Counted from the first letter of the stretch, positions 1 through 6,880 are shown. The stretch is DNA of 7,021 nt from Anaerolineales bacterium Chloro_02 (GCA_001603765.1 LUZV01000173.1:1-7021); one strand, 5' to 3'. The notes: generated from the letters alone by a model not told the origin. A program made the numbers and translations.

Positions 1-1
1 C

Positions 2-118
2 GTTATCGACGTGCCCGCCAAACCATCGGCTGTGGTCACGGTCACCAAAGAGAATGTCAAAGCCACCGTTATCGATTCTGGCTACTATCCTGCCAGCGAT
101 TTCACCGGCTTGAAATAG
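2..118 (+). CDS. chvE: Sugar ABC transporter substrate-binding protein, C-terminal end (ChvE/MmsA-system type), partial
   Basis: Only the last 38 codons are in the window; the gene begins upstream. The frame reads without interruption to TAG at 116-118 and encodes a tail containing VVTVTKENVK followed by VIDSGYYPASDF. A valine-rich strand, then 'TK(D/E)N' and 'DSGYY' close to the C-terminus, is typical of the ChvE/XylF branch of periplasmic sugar-binding proteins (family knowledge, recalled rather than searched). The protein would capture a monosaccharide outside the cytoplasmic membrane and hand it to the permease encoded 1.6 kb downstream. The order binding protein - ATPase - permease supports the assignment. 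Which sugar it binds cannot be told, because the ligand-contacting domains are outside the window. XylF or another CUT2-family binding protein is the main alternative. The gene symbol is by family similarity only. Confidence 0.75.
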   Translation, partial: VIDVPAKPSAVVTVTKENVKATVIDSGYYPASDFTGLK

Positions 119-132
119 CATATTTCTAATTG

Positions 133-165
133 AAAGCAGTGACTGGCTTGCCAGTCACTGCTTTT
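133..165 (+). terminator. Perfect 14-bp hairpin between binding-protein and ATPase genes (attenuator or mRNA-stabilising stem)
   Basis: The left arm 133-146 (AAAGCAGTGACTGG) and right arm 151-164 (CCAGTCACTGCTTT) are exact reverse complements around the tetraloop CTTG. The stem sits 14 bases after the binding-protein stop and 31 bases before the ATPase start. The tract after it is only TTTT then ATCTA, so it is a weak or partial intrinsic terminator. In sugar ABC operons a hairpin here commonly leaves more binding-protein mRNA than ATPase and permease mRNA, either by partial termination or by protecting the 3' end of a processed transcript. The structure is seen directly; the function is inferred. 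Confidence 0.7.
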
Positions 166-195
166 ATCTAACACAATTTTTTACAGGAGACGCCT

Positions 196-1719
196 ATGGA
201 AACACCCATCCTGGAAATGAAGTCCATAACCAAGGAATTCCCTGGAGTAAAGGCGTTAGATGATGTAACCTTTAGCGTACGCAAGGGTGAAATCCACTGC
301 CTCGTTGGAGAAAACGGCGCGGGTAAATCAACACTGATGAAAGTTCTCAGTGGTGTTCATCCTTTTGGTTCGTATACCGGAGATATCAACATCGAGGGGG
401 AACTGCAGAAGTTCGGAAACATTCGCGACAGCGAAAAAGCGGGCATCGCGATTATCTATCAGGAACTGGCGTTAATCCCTGAACTATCTGTGTATGAAAA
501 CATCTTTCTGGGGAATGAAATTACCAATGGCTTGGTGATTGATTCAAATGAGTCGATCTCTCAGGCTGTCGAAATCTTGAAGAAGGTGGGTTTGGATGTT
601 AACCCGATGGCAAAAATCAAAAACCTCGGAGTTGGCAAACAACAACTGGTCGAAATCGCGAAAGCGCTAAAGAAAGATGTGAAGATACTCATTCTGGATG
701 AGCCTACTGCCGCGCTCAATGAAAACGATAGTGACAACCTGCTGCATTTGATCCTCGAATTAAAAAAACAGGGAGTTACCAGTATCCTGATTTCTCACAA
801 ACTGCGCGAGGTTCTTGAGATCGCAGATACCATTACTGTTTTGCGGGATGGGAAAACGGTCACCACGCTGGATGTTGAAAGCGACAAAGTGAGTGAGCCG
901 ATCCTGATCAAGAACATGGTTGGGCGATCCATCGATAACGTCTTTCCCAAACGCGAGAAGATCACCGTTGGCGACGAAGTGCTCAGGCTTGAAGACTGGA
1001 GCGCTTTTTCATATGCCCACGGCAGAGAAATTCTCCATAATGTCAACATCAAAGTACACGCTGGCGAGATCGTAGGCATCGCGGGTTTAATGGGCTCCGG
1101 ACGCACAGAACTCGCTAAGAGCGTTTTTGGCAACCCGGATCACTATCGCTTAAGCGGAAAAGTCTTTATCCGCGGGGTAGAGCAAAAATTCCGCGACCCG
1201 GGCGACGCAATCAAGTCCTCAATGGCGTATGTCACGGAAGATCGAAAAGGGAATGGACTGATCCTGATTGATGATGTAAAGCATAATATCAGCCTTGCAA
1301 ATCTCAAGGAAATTGCTAAAGCTGGTGTGATCAATGAAAATGAAGAGATTCTGGTCGCGAATCAATATCGCGCTGACCTCAACATCAAAACTCCCAGCAT
1401 CCAACAGAAAGTGCGCAACCTCAGCGGTGGGAACCAACAAAAAGTCTCGCTCGGTAAGTGGCTGTTTGTTAAACCCGGAATCATGATTCTGGACGAGCCC
1501 ACGCGAGGGATTGATGTTGGCGCGAAATATGAAATTTATACCATTATGAATTCGCTGGTAGAAAAGGGAATGAGTATCATTATGATCTCATCCGAACTCC
1601 CTGAAGTGTTGGGCATGAGCGATCGGATCTATGTCATGTCAGCCGGGAAAATTAAAGGTGAAATGCCGATTGAAGAAGCCTCTCAGGAAGAAATCATGAA
1701 GCTGGCAGTGGATTATTAG
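196..1719 (+). CDS. mmsA: Multiple-monosaccharide ABC transporter, double ATPase subunit (MmsA/GguA type)
   Basis: This 507-residue cytoplasmic protein hydrolyses ATP to drive sugar uptake through the permease encoded next. It contains two fused ATP-binding cassettes, the usual CUT2-family design and length. Domain 1 has Walker A GENGAGKST (residues 38-46), a Q-loop YQE near 89, a modified signature LGVGKQQLVEIAKAL (144-158), Walker B ILILDEPTAAL (164-174) and switch histidine H201. Domain 2 has a degenerate Walker A, GLMGSGRTE (297-305), with arginine in place of the catalytic lysine, a canonical signature LSGGNQQKV (409-417), Walker B IMILDEPTRGID (429-440), and glutamate (SSE, 465-467) instead of the switch histidine. 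This asymmetry is normal in RbsA/XylG/MglA relatives. The 'GSYTGDI' stretch (58-64) and GVGKQQ motif resemble the MmsA/GguA group more than RbsA. The start is supported by AGGAGA at 185-190, five bases before the ATG. XylG is the closest alternative name. The symbol is unrelated to methylmalonate-semialdehyde dehydrogenase. Confidence 0.92.
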   Translation: METPILEMKSITKEFPGVKALDDVTFSVRKGEIHCLVGENGAGKSTLMKVLSGVHPFGSYTGDINIEGELQKFGNIRDSEKAGIAIIYQELALIPELSVYENIFLGNEITNGLVIDSNESISQAVEILKKVGLDVNPMAKIKNLGVGKQQLVEIAKALKKDVKILILDEPTAALNENDSDNLLHLILELKKQGVTSILISHKLREVLEIADTITVLRDGKTVTTLDVESDKVSEPILIKNMVGRSIDNVFPKREKITVGDEVLRLEDWSAFSYAHGREILHNVNIKVHAGEIVGIAGLMGSGRTELAKSVFGNPDHYRLSGKVFIRGVEQKFRDPGDAIKSSMAYVTEDRKGNGLILIDDVKHNISLANLKEIAKAGVINENEEILVANQYRADLNIKTPSIQQKVRNLSGGNQQKVSLGKWLFVKPGIMILDEPTRGIDVGAKYEIYTIMNSLVEKGMSIIMISSELPEVLGMSDRIYVMSAGKIKGEMPIEEASQEEIMKLAVDY

Positions 1720-1728
1720 GAGGAGTGT

Positions 1729-2940
1729 ATGGAAGAATCTAAGCAAACAACAAACGAAAAAGAACATCTGACAAGCTTGTTAACGGTTTTGAAGACCAAT
1801 ATTAGCGCCTATTTTATGTTCATCGCTCTAATTGTTATCATGGTTTTCTTCACTGTTACAACAGATGGCGTCTTCATCTCCTCCAGGAATATCAGCAACC
1901 TGATTAACCAAATGGGCTATATCGCGGTGCTCGCGGTCGGCATGACGCTGATCATCGTTATTCGGCACATCGAACTTTCCGTTGGATATCTAGCAGGCTT
2001 TCTCGGCGCGTTCTCAGCCATTGCCATGACATTCTGGGGCTGGCCCGTTTACGCGGTCATCCCCGCGGTGATGATCCTGGGCGTTCTGGCAGGCATGCTC
2101 ACAGCCACGCCGGTCGCCAAGCTCGGCGTTCCGGCTTTCGTTTCGACTATGGCAGCGGGTCTGATTTTTAGAGGAGCGCTGCTGTTAGTCACGATGGGTA
2201 CTGGCACGATTGTGATAAAAAATAGCGTTTTTAATGCGATCGGCAACGGTTTCATTCCCGATCTACCAATACCAGGGCTGCTGCCCGAACGGCACAAACT
2301 CACGCTCATTTTAGGGCTGGCTGCCATTGTTTTGTCCATTTTCTCGGCTATAAAGAGCAGAAAAACCCGGCAATCTTACAATTTTTCTGTTCCCAATTTT
2401 GGCTTGTTTGTCGCCCAGATGGTGTTGGTATCAGTACTGATTGGCTATGTAACATGGATTCTCTCTGGGTATAACGGCATATCGTGGAGCCTTGTAATTT
2501 TGTTGGTTGTTGTGGCTGTGTTTCAGTTTATCACAACCAAAACACCCCTTGGACGGCATATTTATGCCGTTGGCGGAAACCCCGAAGCCGCGGAGCTGAG
2601 CGGCATCAGCGTTTCGAAAATTACTTACATCGTTTTCGGAGCGATGGGGATGCTCTCCTCCCTTTCTGGAATCATGTACGCCTCCCGCTTGCGCTCCGCG
2701 ACTACGACAGCCGGGCTTGGGTTTGAGACGGATGCTATCGCGGCTGCCTTCGTGGGCGGCGTCTCGGCGGCTGGCGGTGTTGGCACTATCACAGGCTCGA
2801 TCATTGGCGCGCTGGTGATGATGTCGCTGACCAGCGGCATGAACCTGATGGGGATTGACATTTCAATTCAGTACATCGTGCGTGGCGCTGTGCTCGTATT
2901 GGCAGTTATTTTCGACCGCATCACCCGCAGGAAAATGTAA
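1729..2940 (+). CDS. mmsB: Multiple-monosaccharide ABC transporter permease (MmsB/GguB, XylH-like)
   Basis: This 403-residue integral membrane protein forms the sugar channel and is expected to work as a dimer with the double ATPase encoded upstream. About ten hydrophobic segments are visible, for example around residues 27-44, 64-78, 86-102, 107-124, 190-207, 226-246, 253-269, 297-317, 351-371 and 380-396. The CUT2 permease hallmark appears as RHIELSVG (79-86), with Glu where most relatives have Asp. The conserved cytoplasmic loop GRHIYAVGGNPEAAELSGI (275-293) is the expected ATPase-coupling region. A basic loop (KSRKTRQ, 209-215) before a further hydrophobic stretch fits the longer MmsB/XylH type rather than the shorter RbsC. 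The ribosome site AGGAGG (1718-1723) overlaps the ATPase stop codon and lies five bases before the ATG, so the two genes are probably translationally coupled. Substrate specificity cannot be read from this protein. Confidence 0.9.
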   Translation: MEESKQTTNEKEHLTSLLTVLKTNISAYFMFIALIVIMVFFTVTTDGVFISSRNISNLINQMGYIAVLAVGMTLIIVIRHIELSVGYLAGFLGAFSAIAMTFWGWPVYAVIPAVMILGVLAGMLTATPVAKLGVPAFVSTMAAGLIFRGALLLVTMGTGTIVIKNSVFNAIGNGFIPDLPIPGLLPERHKLTLILGLAAIVLSIFSAIKSRKTRQSYNFSVPNFGLFVAQMVLVSVLIGYVTWILSGYNGISWSLVILLVVVAVFQFITTKTPLGRHIYAVGGNPEAAELSGISVSKITYIVFGAMGMLSSLSGIMYASRLRSATTTAGLGFETDAIAAAFVGGVSAAGGVGTITGSIIGALVMMSLTSGMNLMGIDISIQYIVRGAVLVLAVIFDRITRRKM

Positions 2941-2957
2941 AACTCGAGGATTAATAC

Positions 2958-2992
2958 AAAACCGGAGATGGTCATTCATCTCCGGTTTTTTT
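2958..2992 (+). terminator. Rho-independent terminator ending the transporter operon, possibly bidirectional
   Basis: A perfect 13-bp stem is formed by 2958-2970 (AAAACCGGAGATG) and 2977-2989 (CATCTCCGGTTTT), with loop GTCATT, and the plus strand continues in a run of seven T (2986-2992). It lies 17 bases after the permease stop. Read from the minus strand, the same stem is followed by TTTT then GTATT, so it could also end the convergent phosphatase transcript, whose stop codon is about 84 bases away. Confidence 0.93.
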
Positions 2993-3072
2993 AAGTTGAC
3001 AATTAATGTCTGTTTGTAATTCAATCAATCCACTTGGGCAAAATTTTTCCGATATGCCTCTGCCAGCGTTAT

Positions 3073-3768
3073 TTACTCTGCCAGTTGATAGTTCGGAAAA
3101 TATTCCGCTAGGTTCAATGCCTCAAGGCTGGGGAGGATGGCAGTCGCGAGTGAAAAATCCTGACCCGTCGTAACCTCGTTCGGCACGGCGATTACCCGAA
3201 TTCCAGCCCGATGAGACGCTAGCACACCGTTGTAAGAATCTTCCAAAACCAGCGCGTTTTCAGGCGCGACGTTCAGATTTTCGAGCACCTTCAAGTAAAT
3301 ATCCGGCTCGGGTTTGGCGTGTTCGGTGTCATCTGAGGTTACGATCGTATCGAAATAATCAAATATTCCCAAGCGCTGCAAGTGCCCATGCACCCACTTA
3401 CGCCCTGAACTTGAGCCAACTGCCAGTTTGATACCCTTTCGCTTCGCTTCCTCGAGAATTCGCAGTACCCCAGGCATTGTTCCTTCCTGTTCGATTGCCT
3501 GAATGGATTCAAGATCCACCGCTTTACGCAGTTCACGGGCAGAGACGTTGTTCCCCAGGTGAGCGGCAAGATGCTCGTGAGGGCGGTATCCGCCGACAAG
3601 ATTGTGAGTGCCAATCAACTGCTGATAGCCTTTTTTGTCAAATTCCAGACCAGCCCGGCGGAATTCCCGCAGCCAGATATGATAACCAGCAACTTCTGTG
3701 TTAATGATCAGACCATCCAGATCAAAAATGACGGCTTGATTGATTTCGTTTTCCTGAAGGGACTTCAA
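3073..3768 (-). CDS. HAD-superfamily (subfamily IA) phosphatase, YhcW / beta-phosphoglucomutase-like
   Basis: This 231-residue cytoplasmic enzyme probably removes phosphate from a small, perhaps sugar-derived, metabolite through a phospho-aspartate intermediate. All four HAD motifs are visible: motif I FDLDGLIINTE (15-25) with nucleophile D16 and general acid/base D18; motif II AVGSSS (116-121); motif III lysine K152 in KPEPDIY; and motif IV LEDSYNG (175-181) with E176/D177 for magnesium. The cap domain lies between residues about 25 and 95. The run from SSSGRKWVHGHL to the end (DDTEHAKPEP, EDSYNG, VPNEVT) recalls YhcW-like phosphatases. The start codon is TTG: no ATG lies between it and motif I, and GGAGG (3776-3780) is seven bases upstream. 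It is the third gene of the minus-strand unit, four bases after the UPF0316 gene. A beta-phosphoglucomutase role is possible but not indicated, since the neighbouring phosphorylase makes the alpha anomer. The exact substrate is unknown. Confidence 0.88.
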   Translation of the reverse strand: MKSLQENEINQAVIFDLDGLIINTEVAGYHIWLREFRRAGLEFDKKGYQQLIGTHNLVGGYRPHEHLAAHLGNNVSARELRKAVDLESIQAIEQEGTMPGVLRILEEAKRKGIKLAVGSSSGRKWVHGHLQRLGIFDYFDTIVTSDDTEHAKPEPDIYLKVLENLNVAPENALVLEDSYNGVLASHRAGIRVIAVPNEVTTGQDFSLATAILPSLEALNLAEYFPNYQLAE

Positions 3769-3772
3769 TATA

Positions 3773-4315
3773 TTACCTCCGAACAGATCCAGTTCCCCAG
3801 TAGCCGCTGCGCAGCGGGGTGATGTCTTCTACGGTGATGAACGCATCCGGGTCTACTTCGAGGGTGAGTTTCTCGATGGCTGGGACGTCTTTGCGGCGTA
3901 CAGACAGGTCGCAAAGGGTAACGGAGCCATCTTTGCCGCGCGCGGAAATCTCGGTTACGGCATAGTCCATTTTCCGGAGAGCCTCTGCCACCGCCAGACC
4001 GTGCTGACTGGAGATGACTTTAATATGAGAAAAACCAATCGCGAGGCGTTTTTCGATTGCCATGCCAACCACGTTGCCGGTGGCAAAGCCGGCGGAATAG
4101 GCAACCACATACAGGACGTTAGATAGATCTTTCAAAACTGCGCCGATAATCACCACGTAGAGCACCGATTCGACAAAACCGAGGATCCAGGCAATACCCT
4201 GTTTTCCGCGCATGGTGAGCATGAAACGCAGGGTATCCATAGTAATTGAGATCACGCGCACCAAAAAAATCAGTATCGCGGTGATGATGGCAGTTGGTGT
4301 CAGAATTAGCTGCAT
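3773..4315 (-). CDS. UPF0316 membrane protein (DUF5698 + DUF2179, YebE-like)
   Basis: This 180-residue protein has no established biochemical function that I know of. The N-terminal half has three hydrophobic segments (about residues 5-26, 41-61 and 67-87) and carries the motif RFMLTMRGKQGIAWILGF (30-47) followed by FVESVLYVVIIG, which I recognise as the conserved DUF5698 core of UPF0316 proteins. The C-terminal part (about 95-170, beginning GFSHIKVISS) is a soluble alpha/beta domain matching DUF2179, also found at the end of YitT-type membrane proteins. Length is normal for the family and nothing looks truncated. The ATG at 4315 has GAGG six bases upstream (4322-4325). The gene lies 15 bases after the phosphorylase and 4 bases before the phosphatase, so it is almost certainly co-transcribed with both. 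Context hints at a link with carbohydrate reserves, but that is inference only. Confidence 0.88.
   Translation of the reverse strand: MQLILTPTAIITAILIFLVRVISITMDTLRFMLTMRGKQGIAWILGFVESVLYVVIIGAVLKDLSNVLYVVAYSAGFATGNVVGMAIEKRLAIGFSHIKVISSQHGLAVAEALRKMDYAVTEISARGKDGSVTLCDLSVRRKDVPAIEKLTLEVDPDAFITVEDITPLRSGYWGTGSVRR
3776..3780 (-). promoter_or_regulatory. Ribosome binding site that fixes the TTG start of the HAD phosphatase
   Basis: On the minus strand GGAGG is followed by TAATATA and then TTG. The preceding UPF0316 gene ends CGG AGG TAA at the same place, so the ribosome site lies inside its last codons and abuts its stop. This supports TTG initiation at 3768 and suggests that ribosomes finishing UPF0316 restart on the phosphatase. 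Confidence 0.8.
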
Positions 4316-4330
4316 AACTTACCTCGAGGC

Positions 4331-6499
4331 TTAGGGTTTCTCCTCGGCTCCAGAGGCAAGCAAAGCGGGCGCGTACAAGTCGTTCATATATTCTTTCACC
4401 ATACGGGTCATGGAGAACTGTGGCGAGGTGGTGCGGATGCATTCCTTGATCCGTTCAATCCAATCCCCAGGCAAGCCGTCAGCCGAGCGTTTGGTGTAGT
4501 AAAGCGGCACGATTTCGTTTTCGAGTGTGTCGTAAAGGGAGTTTGCGTCCGCGTCGTCCTGCTGATCGAGGTCATCGTAATGGGTGTCGTCCCCAATCGC
4601 CCAGCCATTGCGTCCGTTGAAGCCTTCAGCCCACCAGCCATCGAGCACCGAGAAGTTCAGAGTGCCGTTCATGGCTGCTTTCATGCCGCTGGTGCCAGAA
4701 GCTTCGCGGGGTCTGCGGGGTGTGTTGAGCCAGATATCCACACCCTGAACGAGGTGGCGCGCCATGTCCATGTCGTAATCATCCAAAAAGACCAACCGAC
4801 CGCCATTGCGAGCGTCCTTGACCTTGCGGTAAACTTCCTGAATCAGGAGTTTGCCGGGTTCATCAGCGGGGTGCGCTTTGCCGGCGAAGATGATCTGAAC
4901 CGGTTTTTGGGCGTTGGTCACAATCCGAAGCAGACGGTCGTAATCTCTGAAGAGCAAATTCGCGCGTTTGTAAGTGGCAAAGCGGCGGGCGAAACCGATC
5001 GTCAGCAAGGTCGGATCCAGCAAGACACCGCTCGCGACGGTTTGAACCGGGTGAACGTTGTTATGCTCCCACTGGTAACGCGCGCGAGAAACCATATAGA
5101 TAATCAGTTTCCGCTTGAGGTGGAGGCGCACGCGCCAAAGATCATCATCGGGAATAGAGTCGATTTTTGCCCAGGTTTCGGGGTTATCGAGGTTGTCCTT
5201 CCAATCGGGTCCAAGGTAGCGGTTATATAAAAGTCCGAGGCGGCGGGCGAGCCAGGTGCCGGTATGGACGCCGTTGGTGATATAAGAGATCGGCACCTCA
5301 GCGGCAGGTGTCTCTGGCCAGAGATATTGCCACATTTCGCGGGAAACTTCGCCATGCAGCTTAGAGACGCCGTTGCGATAATTTGAGAGGCGCAGCGCCA
5401 AAACAGGCATGCTGAACACCTCATCCGACCAATCAGTCTTCACTTTTGCCAGATCCATAAACTGGTCGCGGTCTAATCCAAGATCGCCCCAGAAGTTAGC
5501 AAAATACTTGTCAACCAACCATGCGGGGAATTCGTCATTCCCAGCGGGGACGGGGGTGTGGGTGGTGAAAATGCTGGTTTTCTGAACGATTTTCTTCGCT
5601 TCTTCTAGGGTTTGCCCTTCGCCGATCAGTTGGCGGATGCGTTCGAGCGTCAGAAAAGCGGAGTGACCCTCATTCATGTGGTAAATCGCGGGTTTATGAC
5701 CCAGGCGCTGCAAAGCGCGCAGCCCGCCAATTCCCAGCAGCATCTCCTGCGAGATGCGCAACTCGGGGTCGCTGATGTAGAGGCGATCTGTCAGTTGGCG
5801 GTCCTGCGGGGTATTTTCCGGGAGGTTGGTATGCATCAGGATCAGCTTGTTGCGGCCAATATTAAGCTCGTACAAGCGCGCGAAAACATTGCGACCAGGC
5901 AGTTCGATCGCAATTTTGATGGGCTCATGGTTTTCATCATAAAGAGCGATCAGCGGCAGGTCATTGAAATTTAACTCAACATTGCGAGCTTCCTGCCAGC
6001 CGTCCTCGCTGATGCGCTGTGAGAAATACCCATAGGTGTAGAGGAAGCCAACCGCCACCAGCGGCAAGCCGAGGTCGCTGGCTTCTTTGAGGTGATCGCC
6101 AGAGAGCACACCCAAACCGCCCGCGTAGACCATCAAGGACTCGTGCAGACCGTATTCAAACGAGAAATAGGCTATTTCCTCCTTCAGACCGGGGTAGGTT
6201 TCGTGGAACCAGGTGTCGGCGCGGTTCATATAGGCATCGAATTCACGCATGATGCGGTCGTAGCGTTCGAGGAAATAGCGATCCTTGATCAGATCTTCAA
6301 AGGTCTGTTTTTCAACCAGCCTGAGAAAAACAACAGGGTTGTGGTTGGATTGCGACCAGGCAAGCTGGTTGATATCTTTGAACAAACGAGCGGTTTCGGG
6401 GTTGCCAACCCACCAAAGGTTGTGGGCGATTTCTGCCAACCGCTTGACGCGGTAGGGCAGGTCAAAGCTGTTGGGAGCTTCTCGGACGATTTTATTCAT
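4331..6499 (-). CDS. glgP: Alpha-glucan (glycogen/maltodextrin) phosphorylase, short GT35 type
   Basis: This cytoplasmic pyridoxal-phosphate enzyme cleaves alpha-1,4-glucans with inorganic phosphate to give glucose 1-phosphate. From the ATG chosen here it has 722 residues. Visible marks, numbered from that ATG, are: an N-terminal AEIAHNLWW segment (22-30) typical of the DUF3417/short phosphorylases; YAGGLGVLSGDH (125-136); HMNEGHSAF (274-282); NGVHTGTW (409-416); GFARRFATYKR (502-512), with the arginine and lysine expected to hold phosphate; and EASGTSGMKAAMNG (599-612), with K607 as the likely cofactor lysine. It lacks the long N-terminal regulatory region of classical glycogen phosphorylases, as is normal for this branch. 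The start is uncertain. TTG at 6523 would add eight residues but has no ribosome site, while the ATG at 6499 has only a distant AAGGA 15 bases upstream; I prefer the ATG because it matches the family N-terminus. It is the first gene of the minus-strand unit and follows a TATAAT promoter element. Glycogen versus maltodextrin preference cannot be told. Confidence 0.93.
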   Translation of the reverse strand: MNKIVREAPNSFDLPYRVKRLAEIAHNLWWVGNPETARLFKDINQLAWSQSNHNPVVFLRLVEKQTFEDLIKDRYFLERYDRIMREFDAYMNRADTWFHETYPGLKEEIAYFSFEYGLHESLMVYAGGLGVLSGDHLKEASDLGLPLVAVGFLYTYGYFSQRISEDGWQEARNVELNFNDLPLIALYDENHEPIKIAIELPGRNVFARLYELNIGRNKLILMHTNLPENTPQDRQLTDRLYISDPELRISQEMLLGIGGLRALQRLGHKPAIYHMNEGHSAFLTLERIRQLIGEGQTLEEAKKIVQKTSIFTTHTPVPAGNDEFPAWLVDKYFANFWGDLGLDRDQFMDLAKVKTDWSDEVFSMPVLALRLSNYRNGVSKLHGEVSREMWQYLWPETPAAEVPISYITNGVHTGTWLARRLGLLYNRYLGPDWKDNLDNPETWAKIDSIPDDDLWRVRLHLKRKLIIYMVSRARYQWEHNNVHPVQTVASGVLLDPTLLTIGFARRFATYKRANLLFRDYDRLLRIVTNAQKPVQIIFAGKAHPADEPGKLLIQEVYRKVKDARNGGRLVFLDDYDMDMARHLVQGVDIWLNTPRRPREASGTSGMKAAMNGTLNFSVLDGWWAEGFNGRNGWAIGDDTHYDDLDQQDDADANSLYDTLENEIVPLYYTKRSADGLPGDWIERIKECIRTTSPQFSMTRMVKEYMNDLYAPALLASGAEEKP

Positions 6500-6551
6500 A
6501 TTTTGTACAGACAATCCTTTCAATGCCAGGGTTAGCTGACAGAAATATTAA

Positions 6552-6576
6552 CAGAAGCGGATTGAGGACGCTTCTG
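6552..6576 (-). promoter_or_regulatory. 8-bp inverted repeat at the start of the phosphorylase leader (operator or 5' hairpin)
   Basis: The arms CAGAAGCG (6552-6559) and CGCTTCTG (6569-6576) are perfect reverse complements around a nine-base loop. The repeat begins about ten bases after the TATAAT on the minus strand, so it would span roughly positions +3 to +27 of the transcript. That is a usual place for a repressor operator, and also for a stem that protects the mRNA 5' end. The sequence does not decide between them. Confidence 0.5.
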
Positions 6577-6585
6577 CAGCCTTCT

Positions 6586-6614
6586 ATTATACCCATTTAC
6601 GCGAGAAAGGTGAG
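6586..6614 (-). promoter_or_regulatory. Candidate sigma-70-type promoter for the glgP-UPF0316-HAD unit
   Basis: The minus strand carries a perfect TATAAT at 6591-6586. Seventeen bases further upstream is CTCACC (6614-6609), matching only three of six positions of TTGACA, so the -35 is weak. Transcription would start near 6579, giving a leader of about 80 bases before the ATG at 6499. No other equally good -10 element was noticed in the leader region. Confidence 0.55.
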
Positions 6615-6880
6615 GTCTGTTCTGTCCTCTCAAGAGGGGTAGCAAGAGCGGGCGGTTGAAGGAGCGAGCGGTGGCAACCGAGGGGAAACCAGCGGAGTAC
6701 GCAACCTTTGCAACTCCGTTGCGAGGGCAGGCAGAGGCGGATTCCGCCCTACAAAGGAAGTATCTCCGTAGGCCGGAATGAGACCGCCACTCATACTTGA
6801 ATACAAAGTAACCTTTCGCGGGCTCACTCCGGCAAAGTCCTCTGGATAACAAAGTAGGTCAGGGACGCCGCTTGGTCAGG
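6592..6880. other. Gene-free region upstream of glgP, rich in short inverted repeats
   Basis: No convincing gene was seen. Open frames across it are short, rich in Ser, Arg, Pro and Leu, lack ribosome sites, and one runs through the glgP promoter. Several local palindromes are visible: CCTC/GAGG at 6626-6637, CGGTTG/CAACCG at 6653-6680, CGGAGT/ACTCCG at 6693-6718, and GGCGG/CCGCC at 6736-6748. An 11-base near-match to the repeat motif GAGACCAGCGG occurs at 6685-6695 (10 of 11), linking this stretch with the tandem repeats at the window end. It may be dispersed repeat DNA or an untranslated structured RNA. Confidence 0.5.
6772..6833. repeat. Imperfect 11-bp inverted repeat with 40-base spacer
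   Basis: GCCGGAATGAG at 6772-6782 pairs with CTCACTCCGGC at 6823-6833 with one mismatch. The arms enclose 40 bases. The pair could mark the ends of a small element or close a larger RNA stem; no target duplication was recognised. Confidence 0.5.

Noticed and set aside
1084..1110. Degenerate Walker A (GSGRTE) in the second ATPase domain as a sign of gene decay
   Set aside because: Arg for Lys here and Glu for the switch His are normal in the second domain of CUT2 sugar ATPases.
2996..3020. TTGACA resembling a plus-strand -35 element just after the terminator
   Set aside because: No acceptable -10 lies 16-18 bases downstream (TGTAAT is only 13 away), and no plus-strand gene follows.
3073..3768. 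Naming the HAD protein beta-phosphoglucomutase
   Set aside because: Its C-terminal half looks closer to YhcW-like phosphatases, no maltose or trehalose phosphorylase producing beta-glucose 1-phosphate is nearby, and the adjacent GT35 enzyme makes the alpha anomer.
4580..5230. 216-codon open frame on the plus strand inside the phosphorylase gene
   Set aside because: It is antisense to a gene with full family motifs, shows no recognisable domain, and several similar antisense frames occur along the same gene, as expected from its codon usage.
6532..6852. 106-codon minus-strand open frame (and a nested 65-codon frame at 6630-6827)
   Set aside because: It runs through the TATAAT and the inverted repeat of the glgP promoter, is rich in Ser/Arg/Pro/Leu, has no recognised domain and no good ribosome site.
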